Source: Burkholderia lata (GTDB lineage: Bacteria > Pseudomonadota > Gammaproteobacteria > Burkholderiales > Burkholderiaceae). From it: a DNA stretch of 64,000 nucleotides. Each line of letters opens with the position of its first letter. Positions within the stretch are counted from its first letter, which is position 1. The stretch lies in contig NC_007509.1 in the NCBI RefSeq assembly GCF_000012945.1, positions 1,302,001 through 1,366,000 of the forward strand. The letters are read 5' to 3'. Positions 15,589 through 24,976 of the stretch are shown piece by piece. The translations under genes and the position numbers were made by a program. The notes under the pieces were generated by a model. It ran no database searches. It was not told the DNA's origin and was given only the letters and a program-made list of their open reading frames with translations.

Positions 15589-16608
15589 TTGAAGCGTATC
15601 GTCATTGCCGGCATTGCGCTCGTCCTGCTCCTGCTGGCCGCGGTGGGCGCAGTCGTGTTGCGCGGCCTGTCCGATTTCGAGCTGAAGAATGCGGACGTGT
15701 CGACGCTCGTATTCCGCGCCGGCGACGCCGACCTCGTCGGCACGCTCGCGCTGCCGGCCCACGCGCCCGATGCGCCGATCGTGCTGCTCGTCCACGGCGA
15801 CGGGCCGCGCACGCGCTTCTCGGACGACGCGATGCTGCCGCTCGTCAACAGCCTGCTCGACGCCGGGATCGGCGTATTCGCGTGGGACAAGCAGGGCACC
15901 GGCCGCAGCGGCGGCGACTGGCTCGCGCAATCGATGCAGGACCGCGCAAACGAAACGATCGCCGCGATGGCGCGCGTGCGCGCCGCCGTCGGTCCCGCGC
16001 CCAGGATCGGCCTGCTCGGCTTCTCGCAAGGCGGCTGGGTGATTCCGCGCGTCGCGAATGCGGTGCGGCCCGCATTCTCGGTGATCGTCGGCGGCGCCGT
16101 CAGCTGGCGCCGGCAAGGCACCTACCTCACGCGACAGCAGCTCCAGGCAACCGGCCTGCAGCCGGATCGAATCGATGCGACACTGGCCGCCGAGCGACGC
16201 GTCAACGACGCGATCTTCGGCCAGGCGGACGTGCCGGCCGATCCGCGTCGCCGCCCCGACATCGAGCCGCGCCGCTTCGGCTTCATCGCGCGCAACTACC
16301 TGGAAGATTCATCACAGGCGCTCGCGAGCATGCAGGGGCCCGTGCTGGCCGTGTGGGGCGCGCAGGACCGCAATGTCGATCCGGTCGACGAGGCGAACAC
16401 TTACACGCACGCGTTCGCGAACCAGCCCCACCGGCGCGTGGTGGTCGTGCCCGATGCAACGCATGCGCTGCTGCGCGCCGGCTGGTTCGACTACCAGCTC
16501 GAGTCCGACTGGCCGACGTGGAAGCAGTGGCTGTACACGGCGCTCGGGCGCGATGCGTATGCACCGGGCACGCTCGGCCCGATCGAAGCGTGGATCCGGG
16601 CGCAGTGA
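15589..16608 (+). CDS. membrane-anchored alpha/beta hydrolase
   Basis: A 339-residue serine hydrolase with an N-terminal hydrophobic segment (about 4-25), probably an uncleaved anchor or signal. The fold landmarks are LLVHGDGPRTR for the oxyanion hole, the nucleophile elbow GFSQGG with Ser146, and a late VVPDATHALL carrying the His. No ATG sits near the conserved N terminus. A TTG at 15589, with GAGGG 4 nt upstream, gives the best start, but the frame is open further up and the start is uncertain. The gene is divergent from a TetR regulator, and an ABC exporter follows 98 bp later on the same strand after a hairpin. Confidence 0.8.
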   Translation: MKRIVIAGIALVLLLLAAVGAVVLRGLSDFELKNADVSTLVFRAGDADLVGTLALPAHAPDAPIVLLVHGDGPRTRFSDDAMLPLVNSLLDAGIGVFAWDKQGTGRSGGDWLAQSMQDRANETIAAMARVRAAVGPAPRIGLLGFSQGGWVIPRVANAVRPAFSVIVGGAVSWRRQGTYLTRQQLQATGLQPDRIDATLAAERRVNDAIFGQADVPADPRRRPDIEPRRFGFIARNYLEDSSQALASMQGPVLAVWGAQDRNVDPVDEANTYTHAFANQPHRRVVVVPDATHALLRAGWFDYQLESDWPTWKQWLYTALGRDAYAPGTLGPIEAWIRAQ

Positions 16609-16625
16609 ACACGTGTGCAACGCGC

Positions 16626-16645
16626 CGACGCCTTCGCAGGCGTCG
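16626..16645 (+). terminator. hairpin between hydrolase and ABC exporter
   Basis: CGACGCCT and AGGCGTCG form a perfect 8-bp stem with a TCGC loop, 17 bp after the hydrolase stop. No T run follows, so it is either a weak terminator or an mRNA-end structure. Confidence 0.4.
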
Positions 16646-16706
16646 CGCATGAAACAGGCAATACGGGCCGCGCCGGTCGGCGTGGCCGCATCAAGGAGAG
16701 GTTTCA

Positions 16707-18560
16707 ATGTTTTCGTGGTTTGAACGGCGCCTGCCGACTTTCCCGCTCGAAGATCCCGTCACGCCGCCGCGCGGATTCTTCTCGTTCGTCTGGGCGTGCA
16801 CGAAAGGCGCGCGCAGCTGGATCCTGCTGATCGCGCTGACGTCGGCCGCGCTGGCCGCGTACGAAGCCGCGCTGTTCGCGATGATGGGCCGCGTGGTCGA
16901 CTGGCTCGCGTCCGCGACGCCGGCCGAGTTCGGCGGCCGGCACTTCGGCACGCTCGTCGGGTTCGCGGCGATCCTCGCCGGCAGTACGCTGCTGATTGCG
17001 CTGCATACGATGGTCAAGCACCAGGTGCTGGCGATCAACTTCCCGATGCGGCTGCGCTGGCTGTTTCACCGGCTGATGCTCGACCAGAGCCTGTCGTTCT
17101 ACGCGAACGAATTCGCCGGCCGCGTGACGACCAAGATCATGCAGACCGCGCTCGCGGTGCGCGATGCGCTGTTCATGTCGGTCGACGTCGTGATCGGCGT
17201 CGCCGCGTACCTGATCGGCATCCTCGCGCTCGCGGCCAGCTTCGACTGGCGGCTGATGATCCCGCTCGCGCTGTGGGCGCTCGGCTACGGCCTGGCATGC
17301 GCGTATTTCGTACCGCGCCTCGGTGCCGTCGGCAGCCGCCAGGCCGATGCGCGCGCGCTGATGACGGGCCGCATCACCGACGCGTATTCGAACATCACGA
17401 CCGTGAAGCTGTTCTCGCACACGCGGCGCGAAGCCGACCACGCGCGCCGCGCGATGGAGGCGTTCAAGGCGACCGGCGACGCGCAGATGCGGCTCGTCAG
17501 CGCGTTCGAGGTCGTCAACCACCTGCTGTCGACGCTGCTGCTGGTCGGCTCGACCGGCCTCGCGCTGGTTCTGTGGATGCACGGCGAAGTGAGCGCGGGC
17601 GTCGTCGCGGCGGTGATCGCGATGGCGCTGCGCCTGTCGAGCTATTCGCACTGGATCATGTGGGAGATGACCGAGCTGTTCGAGAACGTCGGCACGATCC
17701 AGGACGGCATCAACACGCTGACGAAAGTACACAGCGTGGTCGACGCGCCCGATGCGAAGCCGCTTGCGGTGCAGCGCGGCGGGATCGTGTTCGACAACGT
17801 GCAGTTCGCGCACGAGGACAACGACCGCGCGGTGTTCGACGGGCTGAACCTGACGATTCGGCCCGGCGAGCGGATCGGCCTGATCGGCCGTTCCGGCGCC
17901 GGCAAGTCGACGCTCGTGAACCTGCTGCTGCGCTTCTACGACGTGGGCGGCGGCACGATCCGGATCGACGGGCAGGACATCGCGCACGTGACGCAGGACA
18001 GCCTGCGCAGCGCGATCGGGATGGTCACGCAGGATACGTCGCTGCTGCACCGGACGATGCGCGAGAACCTGCTGTACGGGCGCCCGGACGCGACCGAGCG
18101 CGAGATGCACGACGCGGCCGTGCGCGCGGAAGCGTCCGAGTTCATCGACCGGCTGCGCGATCGTCACGGCCGCAGCGGTTACGACGTCGAGGTCGGCGAG
18201 CGCGGCGTGAAGCTGTCGGGCGGCCAGCGGCAGCGCGTCGCGATCGCGCGCGTGATGCTCAAGGACGCACCGATCCTCGTGCTCGACGAGGCAACCAGTG
18301 CGCTCGATTCCGAAGTCGAAGTCGCGATCCAGCGCAGCCTCGACGGCCTGATGCACGGCAAGACGGTGATCGCGATCGCACACCGGCTGTCGACCATCGC
18401 GGCGATGGACCGGCTGATCGTGCTCGACGAAGGGCGCATCGTCGAAGAAGGCACGCACCAGCAGCTGCTGCAGGCCGGCGGCATTTATGCGGCGCTGTGG
18501 ACGCACCAGAGCGGCGGGTTCCTCGGTGAAACGCCGGATGTGGAGAAGGCGGAGCAGTAA
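16707..18560 (+). CDS. ABC exporter with fused membrane and ATPase domains (617 aa)
   Basis: A half-size type I ABC exporter that would work as a homodimer. The N-terminal six-helix membrane domain spans about 35-330. The nucleotide-binding domain follows, with Walker A GRSGAGKST (about 394-402), a Q loop in GMVTQDTSLL, the signature LSGGQRQR (about 502), Walker B ILVLDEATSALD and the switch His in IAHRLST. This is the MsbA/multidrug or CydDC-like architecture; the cargo cannot be inferred. AAGGAGAGG just upstream is a strong ribosome site. It shares the strand with the membrane-anchored hydrolase. A 13-bp-stem hairpin ends the unit. Confidence 0.9.
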   Translation: MFSWFERRLPTFPLEDPVTPPRGFFSFVWACTKGARSWILLIALTSAALAAYEAALFAMMGRVVDWLASATPAEFGGRHFGTLVGFAAILAGSTLLIALHTMVKHQVLAINFPMRLRWLFHRLMLDQSLSFYANEFAGRVTTKIMQTALAVRDALFMSVDVVIGVAAYLIGILALAASFDWRLMIPLALWALGYGLACAYFVPRLGAVGSRQADARALMTGRITDAYSNITTVKLFSHTRREADHARRAMEAFKATGDAQMRLVSAFEVVNHLLSTLLLVGSTGLALVLWMHGEVSAGVVAAVIAMALRLSSYSHWIMWEMTELFENVGTIQDGINTLTKVHSVVDAPDAKPLAVQRGGIVFDNVQFAHEDNDRAVFDGLNLTIRPGERIGLIGRSGAGKSTLVNLLLRFYDVGGGTIRIDGQDIAHVTQDSLRSAIGMVTQDTSLLHRTMRENLLYGRPDATEREMHDAAVRAEASEFIDRLRDRHGRSGYDVEVGERGVKLSGGQRQRVAIARVMLKDAPILVLDEATSALDSEVEVAIQRSLDGLMHGKTVIAIAHRLSTIAAMDRLIVLDEGRIVEEGTHQQLLQAGGIYAALWTHQSGGFLGETPDVEKAEQ

Positions 18561-18579
18561 GCCGCCCATCCGGATGCGT

Positions 18580-18615
18580 GCGACGCGCGGCCTCATTGGC
18601 CTGGCCGCGCGTCGC
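18580..18615. terminator. bidirectional terminator-like hairpin between convergent genes
   Basis: A 13-bp perfect stem (GCGACGCGCGGCC with GGCCGCGCGTCGC) has a 10-nt loop. It sits in the 63-bp gap between the ABC exporter (+) and the aldehyde dehydrogenase (-), the position where one structure can serve both transcripts. No T tract is present. Confidence 0.55.
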
Positions 18616-18623
18616 GCACGACA

Positions 18624-20114
18624 TTACAACCGCACGACCGTCGACTTCAGTTCGGTGTACTTGTCGAGCGCATGCAGCGACTTGTCGCGGCCGTTACCCG
18701 ACAGCTTGTAACCGCCGAACGGGAAGTTCATGTCGTCGCTGCCGTCGCCATAGCAGTTGACCCACACGGTGCCCGCTCGCAGCCGTCTTGCCACCGCATG
18801 CGCGGTCGAGAGATCGGCCGACCAGACGGCGGCGGCCAGCCCATACTCGGTGTCGTTGGCGATCCGCACGGCCTCGTCGACTTCGTCGAACACGATCACC
18901 GACAACACCGGCCCGAAGATCTCCTCGCGCGCGATCTTCGCGTCGGGCTTCACCTCGAACACCGTCGGCTCGACATAGAACCCGCCCGTCTCCTCGCGCA
19001 CGCGCGCGCCGCCCGTGACGAGCTTGCCTTCGTCGCGCCCGGCCCCGATATATCCCATCACGCGATCGAGCTGCGTGCGATCGACGATCGCCCCCATCGT
19101 CACCGACGGATCGAGCGGATGCCCGGGCGCGAAACGCCGCGACGCATCGACCAGCTTCGCGACGAATGCGTCCTTGATGTCGCGATGCACGAGCAGGCGC
19201 GAGCCGGCCGTGCACACTTCGCCCATGTTGAAGAAAATCGCGTCGGCGGCCGCCTGCGCGGCGCGGTCGAGATCGGGGCAATCGCGCAGCACGATGTTCG
19301 GCGACTTGCCGCCGAGTTCGAGCCACACGCGCTTCAGGTTCGACTGCGCGGCACACGCCATGATCTGCTGCCCCGTGCGCGTCGACCCCGTAAACGCAAT
19401 GCAGTCCACGTCGCGATGCAGCGCAAGCGCCTTGCCCGGCTCCGCGCCGCCCGGCACGACACTGAACACGCCCGGCGGCACGCCCGCGTCGCACGCGAGC
19501 TGCGCCACGCGAATCGCGGTGAGCGGCGATTTCTCCGATGGCTTGAGCACGACGCTGTTGCCGGCCGCGAGCGCCGGCGCGAATTTCCACGCGGCCATCA
19601 ACAGCGGGAAATTCCACGGCACGACGGCCGCGACGACGCCGATCGGCTCGCGCGTGACGAGCCCGACCAGATGATGGTCGACCGGCGCGACTTCGCCGCC
19701 GACCTTGTCGATCGCCTCCGCATACCAGTCGACGCAATGCGCGGCGGCCGGCACGTCGATCGCCGTGGTATCGGCGATCGGCTTGCCGGTGTCGAGCGTC
19801 TCGAGCAGCGCGAGCTCGTCGAGATGCTCGCGCATCAGCGCGGCCCAGCGCTGCAGCACCGCCTTGCGGGTGCGCGGGTTCATGCCAGCCCAGCTCCGGG
19901 CGTCGAACGCGCGGCGTGCGGCCGCCACCGCGAGGTCGACGTCGTCGGCGCCGCAATCGGCCACGTGCGCGAGCACGCAACCGTCGATCGGGCTCACGCA
20001 GGCGAAGGTCGCGCCGGTGTGCGCGTGGCGCGCGTCGCCGTCGATGAACGCGCGCCCTTCGACCCGCAACACGGCCGCGCGGGCCTGCCAGTCTTCGAAT
20101 GTCGGTTGATTCAT
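18624..20114 (-). CDS. NAD-dependent aldehyde dehydrogenase, PuuC-like
   Basis: A 496-residue ALDH. The catalytic Cys301 lies in FFNMGEVCTAGSR and the general base Glu266 in VWLELGGKSP. NAD-fold landmarks are VVPWNFPLL and FTGSTRTGQ. The length and the GEVCTAGSR motif fit the PuuC/betaine-aldehyde/4-aminobutyraldehyde group. As the last gene of the potFGHI-oxidase operon, it most likely oxidises the aldehyde released by the PuuB-like oxidase, for example gamma-glutamyl-gamma-aminobutyraldehyde. The amidase ends 25 bp upstream, so they are co-transcribed. Substrate assignment is inference from context. Confidence 0.85.
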   Translation of the reverse strand: MNQPTFEDWQARAAVLRVEGRAFIDGDARHAHTGATFACVSPIDGCVLAHVADCGADDVDLAVAAARRAFDARSWAGMNPRTRKAVLQRWAALMREHLDELALLETLDTGKPIADTTAIDVPAAAHCVDWYAEAIDKVGGEVAPVDHHLVGLVTREPIGVVAAVVPWNFPLLMAAWKFAPALAAGNSVVLKPSEKSPLTAIRVAQLACDAGVPPGVFSVVPGGAEPGKALALHRDVDCIAFTGSTRTGQQIMACAAQSNLKRVWLELGGKSPNIVLRDCPDLDRAAQAAADAIFFNMGEVCTAGSRLLVHRDIKDAFVAKLVDASRRFAPGHPLDPSVTMGAIVDRTQLDRVMGYIGAGRDEGKLVTGGARVREETGGFYVEPTVFEVKPDAKIAREEIFGPVLSVIVFDEVDEAVRIANDTEYGLAAAVWSADLSTAHAVARRLRAGTVWVNCYGDGSDDMNFPFGGYKLSGNGRDKSLHALDKYTELKSTVVRL

Positions 20115-20139
20115 GCGTTTCCTCGTGAAAAGTTGCGGA

Positions 20140-21555
20140 TCACGACCCGGTGACCGGATCGATCGGCGTGAAGATGCCCGCGCGTGCCTCGATCGCTTCG
20201 CCCGCGGCGAGACACAGCGCTTCCTGGAAGCGTCCGGCGACGAGCTGCACGCCGGTCGGCACGCCATCGCGAATGCCGGTCGGCACCGACAGCCCCGGCA
20301 ACCCGAGCAGCGCGGTCGCGAGCAGCGGCCCCTGCCGCTCGACGATCGCGCGCATCGCGTCGTCGCCGTGCTGATCCGCGTCGATCGCGAACGGCTGCGC
20401 GCACGACACCGGCATCAGCAGCAGCGGATAGCGTACGAAGAACTGCTGCCAGTCGCGCAGCAGCGCGGTGCGCCGCGCGAGGCCGTTCATGTAGCCCTCG
20501 AGGTCGAGCGGCGTCGCGAGACGGCGCTGGCTTGCGAATGCGGTGCGGATCGACGCGTCGCCATGCTGCATGATCACGTCGCCGAGGCCGCTGCGTGCTT
20601 CGTTGGTCACCAGGTCAAGCCACAGATCGCACGCCTCGGCGATCCGCGGCGGCGCCACTTCCTCGACGATGCAGCCGGCTTCTTCAAGCCAGCGCGCGGC
20701 CTGCCGGATCGCATCGACCACCACCGGATCGGACGGCACGCCGGGCAGCGCCGTGCACACGGCCACACGCGCGGGGAACGCGGCTTCGTGTGCATCCGGC
20801 GCGACCGGCATCCACCATGCGTCGCGCGCGTCGCCTGCCGCCATCGCGTCGAGCGCGAGCCGCAGGTCGCCGACCGTGCGTGCGAGCGGGCCCTGGACGG
20901 ATGCGAGCTGCACCGCAAGCGTGCGGTCCTTCGACTGCGTCGGGTTGTACGCCGGCACGCGCCCGGTGCTGGGCCGCAGCCCGGCGACGCCGCATGCGTA
21001 GGCCGGGTAGCGGATCGAGCCGCCCAGGTCGTTGCCGTGCGCGATCGCGCCGATCCCGGCGGCCACGGCCGCGGCTGCGCCGCCGCTGGAACCGCCCGGC
21101 GTCAGCGACGGATCCCACGGATTCGACGTGCGGCCGTGCAGGTCGTTGTCCGTGAACCAGCGATACGAAAACGCCGGCGCATTGCTGCGCCCGATCACGA
21201 TCGCGCCGGCCTTGCGCAGGTTCGCGGTCACCGGGCTGTCCTCGTGCGCGATCAGGTCCGAAAACGCGCGCACGCCGTTGGTCGTCGCGTATCCGGCCGT
21301 GTCGACGTTGATCTTCACGGTCAACGGCACGCCGTGCAGCGGGCCGACCGGTGCGCCGCGCGCGATCGCGGCGTCGGCATCGGAAGCGCCCTGCAACGCG
21401 CTGTCGGCCATCACGTCGACGATCGCGTTGATGCGGGGGTTCACCGCGTCAAGCCGCTGCAGGCAGCTGCGCGTGAGTTCGGTGGCCGACACGTCGCGAC
21501 GCGCGACGCGTTCGGCCATCTCGGCCGCGCTGAGACGCCACAATTCCTGGGTCAT
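20140..21555 (-). CDS. amidase-signature family hydrolase
   Basis: A 471-residue amidase with the full Ser-cisSer-Lys set: Lys81 in LTVKINVDTAG, Ser156 in GGSSGGAAAAV and nucleophile Ser180 in GNDLGGSIRYP. Family members cleave amides, ureas or glutamine. In this operon a PuuD-type gamma-glutamyl-GABA hydrolase would be expected if the pathway is the gamma-glutamylated putrescine route, but none is present. This amidase is the only amide-cleaving enzyme in the unit and could fill that step. That is inference; GatA-like or AtzF-like activities remain possible. It lies between the cupin gene (47 bp) and the dehydrogenase (25 bp). Confidence 0.88.
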   Translation of the reverse strand: MTQELWRLSAAEMAERVARRDVSATELTRSCLQRLDAVNPRINAIVDVMADSALQGASDADAAIARGAPVGPLHGVPLTVKINVDTAGYATTNGVRAFSDLIAHEDSPVTANLRKAGAIVIGRSNAPAFSYRWFTDNDLHGRTSNPWDPSLTPGGSSGGAAAAVAAGIGAIAHGNDLGGSIRYPAYACGVAGLRPSTGRVPAYNPTQSKDRTLAVQLASVQGPLARTVGDLRLALDAMAAGDARDAWWMPVAPDAHEAAFPARVAVCTALPGVPSDPVVVDAIRQAARWLEEAGCIVEEVAPPRIAEACDLWLDLVTNEARSGLGDVIMQHGDASIRTAFASQRRLATPLDLEGYMNGLARRTALLRDWQQFFVRYPLLLMPVSCAQPFAIDADQHGDDAMRAIVERQGPLLATALLGLPGLSVPTGIRDGVPTGVQLVAGRFQEALCLAAGEAIEARAGIFTPIDPVTGS

Positions 21556-21602
21556 GGGTTACTCCTCGTTGATCTCGATGGTTGTCCTGAACCGGCCGCG
21601 CG

Positions 21603-21983
21603 TTACGCGCCCGGCTGTGCGGCCTGCGGTGCGTGCGACGCATAGATCTTGCGGCACGTTTCGACGACTTCCCACGTGCCGCGAAAGCCCGGCGGAATCA
21701 CGAACCGGTCGCCCGCGCGCAGCACGCGCTCGCGACCATCCGCATCGCGCACGATCGCGACGCCACTCAGCATCTCGCAATACTCCGACTCGTCGTACTC
21801 GATCGTCCAGCGGCCGGGCGTGCATTCCCAGATTCCGCAGCTGAACTGCCCGCACGGGCTGATGTAGTGATGCGACAGCGTCTGCAACGGATTGCCGTCG
21901 AGCAGCAGCCCGCTCGGCACGCGGCTCTGCGTGAGCTTCGCCGGTGCCCGCATCAGGTCGACGACATTCGTGATGTTGGTCAT
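21603..21983 (-). CDS. small cupin-domain protein (DUF861/Cupin_3 type)
   Basis: A 126-residue single-domain cupin. The conserved core is CGIWECTPGRWTIEYDESEYCEM, then RERVLRAGDRFVIPPGFRGTWEV and KIYASH, typical of the Cupin_3 proteins often found beside PuuB-like oxidases. Such proteins may act as small enzymes or sensors; no activity is established here. It lies 71 bp after the oxidase and 47 bp before the amidase on the same strand. Confidence 0.85.
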   Translation of the reverse strand: MTNITNVVDLMRAPAKLTQSRVPSGLLLDGNPLQTLSHHYISPCGQFSCGIWECTPGRWTIEYDESEYCEMLSGVAIVRDADGRERVLRAGDRFVIPPGFRGTWEVVETCRKIYASHAPQAAQPGA

Positions 21984-22054
21984 GATTGCCTCCAGGGCAT
22001 GAGTAATTCGAAACGTTTCAGTGCCGCGCGGCCGGACGAGCCGCCCCGCGCGGG

Positions 22055-23347
22055 TCAGAGCAGGTCCATCATCCGGTGCCAGGTCATCGCGAGCGCCAGC
22101 ATCGACGTGCGCAGCGCGCGCCCGCCCGGAAAGTCGCGATGGCGAATCCGGCCGAACAGGTCGAAGCGCGCGGCCTGTGCATCGATCGCTTCCGCGATCA
22201 GCCGCCCCGCGAGGCCCGTCACGTTGACGCCGTGCCCGGAAAAGCCCTGCGCGAAATACACGGTCGGCTCGAGCCGGCCGAAATGCGGCGCGCGATTCAT
22301 CGTCGCGTCGATCAGCCCGCCCCACGCGTAGTCGATCCGCACATCGGCCAGCTGCGGGAACGTCTTCAGCATGTCGCGCCGCATCGCGGCCGCGAGGTCG
22401 CGCGGCGTGTTCGTCGAACTGCTGGCCTTGCCGCCCCACAGCAGCCGGCGGTCGCGCGTCAGCCTGAAATAGTCGAGCGCCGAATTGGTGTCGCAGATCG
22501 CCGCATCGGCCGGCATCGTCTCGGCCGCGCGCGCGTCGCCGAGCGGCTCCGTCGCGATCAGGTACGTCGCGACCGGAATGATCTTGCGCGCGAGCGCCGG
22601 CGCCAGCTGCCCCAGGTATGCATTGCAGGCCAGCACGACATGACGGGCATCCACGTGTCCGCGTGCGCACGTCACGCGGTGATTCGGCGCGGCGCGATCG
22701 AGCGAAATCGCGGGTGTGTCCTCGTGGATCGTCACGCCGGCTTCGCGCGCCGCCCGCGCGAGGCCGAGCGTGTAGTTCAGCGGATGCAGATGGCCACTGC
22801 CTTCGTAGCGGAGGCCGCCGACGTAGCGGTCCGACGCGACGAAGCGATGCATGTCGGCACGCTCGATGAATTCGTAGCCGCGATAGCCGAAGCGGCTCGC
22901 CGCGGTATCGCGCCACGCACGCAGCCCATCGAGATGGCGCGGCTTGTTCGCGGCCGTCACGAAGCCGGAGGTCAGGTCGCAATCGATGCCGTACCGCTCG
23001 ACCCGTTGCCGGACGATCTCGACCGACTCCAGCCCCATCGCCCAGACGCGCCGCACGTCGTCTTCCGGCAGGTAGGCCGAGAACGTATCGATGTCGCACG
23101 CGTACCCGGCGATCAGCTGGCCGCCGTTGCGCCCGCTCGCGCCCCAGCCGATCCTCGACGCTTCGACGAGCACGACCGAATGGCCGCGCTCGGCGAGCTC
23201 GAGTGCCGCGGACAGGCCCGTGAGCCCGCCGCCGATCACGCAGACGTCGGCCGTCACGGCCCCGTCGAGCGACGGATGCCGCGCGCGGTTGTTGGCCGTC
23301 ACTGCATAGTAGGACTGAACATGTTGCTGGTTTTCGAACTTGAGCAT
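22055..23347 (-). CDS. FAD-dependent amine oxidase, PuuB/DAO family
   Basis: A 430-residue flavoprotein of the D-amino-acid-oxidase fold. The dinucleotide motif is CVIGGGLTGLSAALELAERG with VVLVEA after it. GWGASGRNGGQLIAGY is the signature of gamma-glutamylputrescine oxidase-like enzymes, and YFAQGFSGHGVNVTGLAG closes the FAD site. PuuB oxidises a glutamylated diamine to an aldehyde with O2, which fits the PuuC-like dehydrogenase downstream and the polyamine importer upstream. No PuuA-type glutamylating enzyme is in the window, so the free amine or another secondary amine may be the true substrate. It begins 26 bp after the DUF3138 gene. Confidence 0.87.
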   Translation of the reverse strand: MLKFENQQHVQSYYAVTANNRARHPSLDGAVTADVCVIGGGLTGLSAALELAERGHSVVLVEASRIGWGASGRNGGQLIAGYACDIDTFSAYLPEDDVRRVWAMGLESVEIVRQRVERYGIDCDLTSGFVTAANKPRHLDGLRAWRDTAASRFGYRGYEFIERADMHRFVASDRYVGGLRYEGSGHLHPLNYTLGLARAAREAGVTIHEDTPAISLDRAAPNHRVTCARGHVDARHVVLACNAYLGQLAPALARKIIPVATYLIATEPLGDARAAETMPADAAICDTNSALDYFRLTRDRRLLWGGKASSSTNTPRDLAAAMRRDMLKTFPQLADVRIDYAWGGLIDATMNRAPHFGRLEPTVYFAQGFSGHGVNVTGLAGRLIAEAIDAQAARFDLFGRIRHRDFPGGRALRTSMLALAMTWHRMMDLL

Positions 23348-23373
23348 GTGCAAGACTCGCGAACGGCGTCGCG

Positions 23374-24945
23374 TCAGAACGCGTAGATAAGTTGGGTGGC
23401 GAGCAGGTCGTTCGACTTCTCGTACGACCCGTCGTGACGCAGGAAAACCTTGTTGCTCGCCCAGTCGTGCCGGTATTCGACCTTCACCGTCACTTGCTGG
23501 GTCGGGTAGAACAGCAGGTCGAACGCGGCAGCCTGCCGCGTCGCGCCCTTGCACTCGAAGCCGACGCCGCCGTTCGCCTTCGACATCGCGAGGCAGTCCG
23601 CATCGATGCCGAAGCCGTTGTACGGATCCATCCCGTTGCCGTTCAGGCCGATCGACGATCCGCCGCCGCCGTTCTTCCGGTTCACGAGCAGGTCGTAGCG
23701 CAGCGTCGCGCCCATGCGGCCGACCACCGGTGCGTTGAACTTGCGGTGCGCGAGCAGCGACAGCCCGAACCACTGCGCGAGCCCGCCGTTGAACGCGCCG
23801 TGCTGCTGCTGGCCGTAGTCGAACTCGGCGTTGTACTGCGCGTCGGCGAGCGTATAGGTCGCATCGGCTTCGCCGAAGAAGAACGCGCCGTATGCGCTCG
23901 GCGCATTGCCGCCCACGCCGTAGCGCACGTTGCCGGTCGCCGGATCGACCGCGCTCGGCAGCGTCTGCCGGCCGATGCTGATCGAGCCGCCGACGTCGAG
24001 CGCGCTGCCGTGCAGGTAGTCGACCCGCGCGGTGAAGGTCGGCACCTTGTTGCTGGTCGTGATCGGGTCGCCGAGCGCGTTGACGCCGGTCTGCGTGACC
24101 GCGCCCGCGCTGCGGAACTGCTCGTTGCCGACGAAGAACTTCCAGGCCCAGTGGCCGTCCGCGCTCTGGTAGTTGAGGCCCGCGCCGATCGACGAGCCCG
24201 GATCGGAGAAGTCGTACAGCAGGTTGTGCGTGAGCGTGAGCATCTGGCTCGACTGCTGGTACTCGTAACCGGCGAAGCCCGTCACGAGCCCGCCGGTGAG
24301 CGCCGTCGTGCCCGACAGCGGCACGGTCAGGACGGCCGTGTTGATGATGTCCAGGCCGCTCGCGCCGCTGCCCGTCATCATCGACAGGCCCGCGCCGCGG
24401 TTCGGCATCAGCGTGATTTCCGCGGACGGCGCGGTCGGGCCGACGCCGAATGTCTTCTTGATATCGAGGAACACATCGCCGAACGTGCTGTTGTAGTAGG
24501 TGTACGCGTTCTCGTGATTCGCGAACTGGAACGACGACGTGCCGCCCCCCCGGTTGTATACGTAGGTCGGGTCGAGGTAGCCCGTCACCGACAGCCCGGC
24601 GATCGGGCCCGTGCGCGCGGCATCGGTCAGCGAATCGACCTTCAGCTGCTGGTTCGCGACCTGTTGCCGGATTTCCGACAGATCGTCGTTGGTCAGCACG
24701 GCCGGTGCCTGCCCGTAGCCGGGTGTGGACGGGTCAGCCGCTGCACCGGTCGTCGCGCTCGACACGTTTGACGCGATCGGTACGGCCGAAGGCTTCGTGC
24801 CGAGCTGCGACTGCAGCGCGCTCATCTGCCGTTGCAGCACCGCGATCTGTTGCTGCAGTGTCCGGATCTGGTCGGCGCTCGAGTTCGCGGCAGCCAGCCC
24901 CGGCAGCGCTCCGGCAATCAGCGCGCAGAGCATCTTCTTTTTCAT
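23374..24945 (-). CDS. DUF3138-family outer-membrane protein with N-terminal coiled coil
   Basis: A 523-residue exported protein. The signal peptide runs to about LAAANS. A short heptad-rich segment, QIRTLQQQIAVLQRQMSALQ, follows, and a linker with EIRQQVANQQLKVDSL. The rest is Gly/Asn/Tyr-rich beta-strand sequence ending in QLIYAF with terminal Phe, as in outer-membrane barrels. The pattern matches what I recall as DUF3138, a family common in Burkholderia. Its place inside the importer/oxidase operon, between the permease PotI (31 bp) and the oxidase (26 bp), suggests a dedicated outer-membrane channel for the operon's substrate. That role is inference. Confidence 0.75.
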   Translation of the reverse strand: MKKKMLCALIAGALPGLAAANSSADQIRTLQQQIAVLQRQMSALQSQLGTKPSAVPIASNVSSATTGAAADPSTPGYGQAPAVLTNDDLSEIRQQVANQQLKVDSLTDAARTGPIAGLSVTGYLDPTYVYNRGGGTSSFQFANHENAYTYYNSTFGDVFLDIKKTFGVGPTAPSAEITLMPNRGAGLSMMTGSGASGLDIINTAVLTVPLSGTTALTGGLVTGFAGYEYQQSSQMLTLTHNLLYDFSDPGSSIGAGLNYQSADGHWAWKFFVGNEQFRSAGAVTQTGVNALGDPITTSNKVPTFTARVDYLHGSALDVGGSISIGRQTLPSAVDPATGNVRYGVGGNAPSAYGAFFFGEADATYTLADAQYNAEFDYGQQQHGAFNGGLAQWFGLSLLAHRKFNAPVVGRMGATLRYDLLVNRKNGGGGSSIGLNGNGMDPYNGFGIDADCLAMSKANGGVGFECKGATRQAAAFDLLFYPTQQVTVKVEYRHDWASNKVFLRHDGSYEKSNDLLATQLIYAF

Positions 24946-24976
24946 GGAATGTCTCCTGGTCGTTCGTCTCTGTTCG

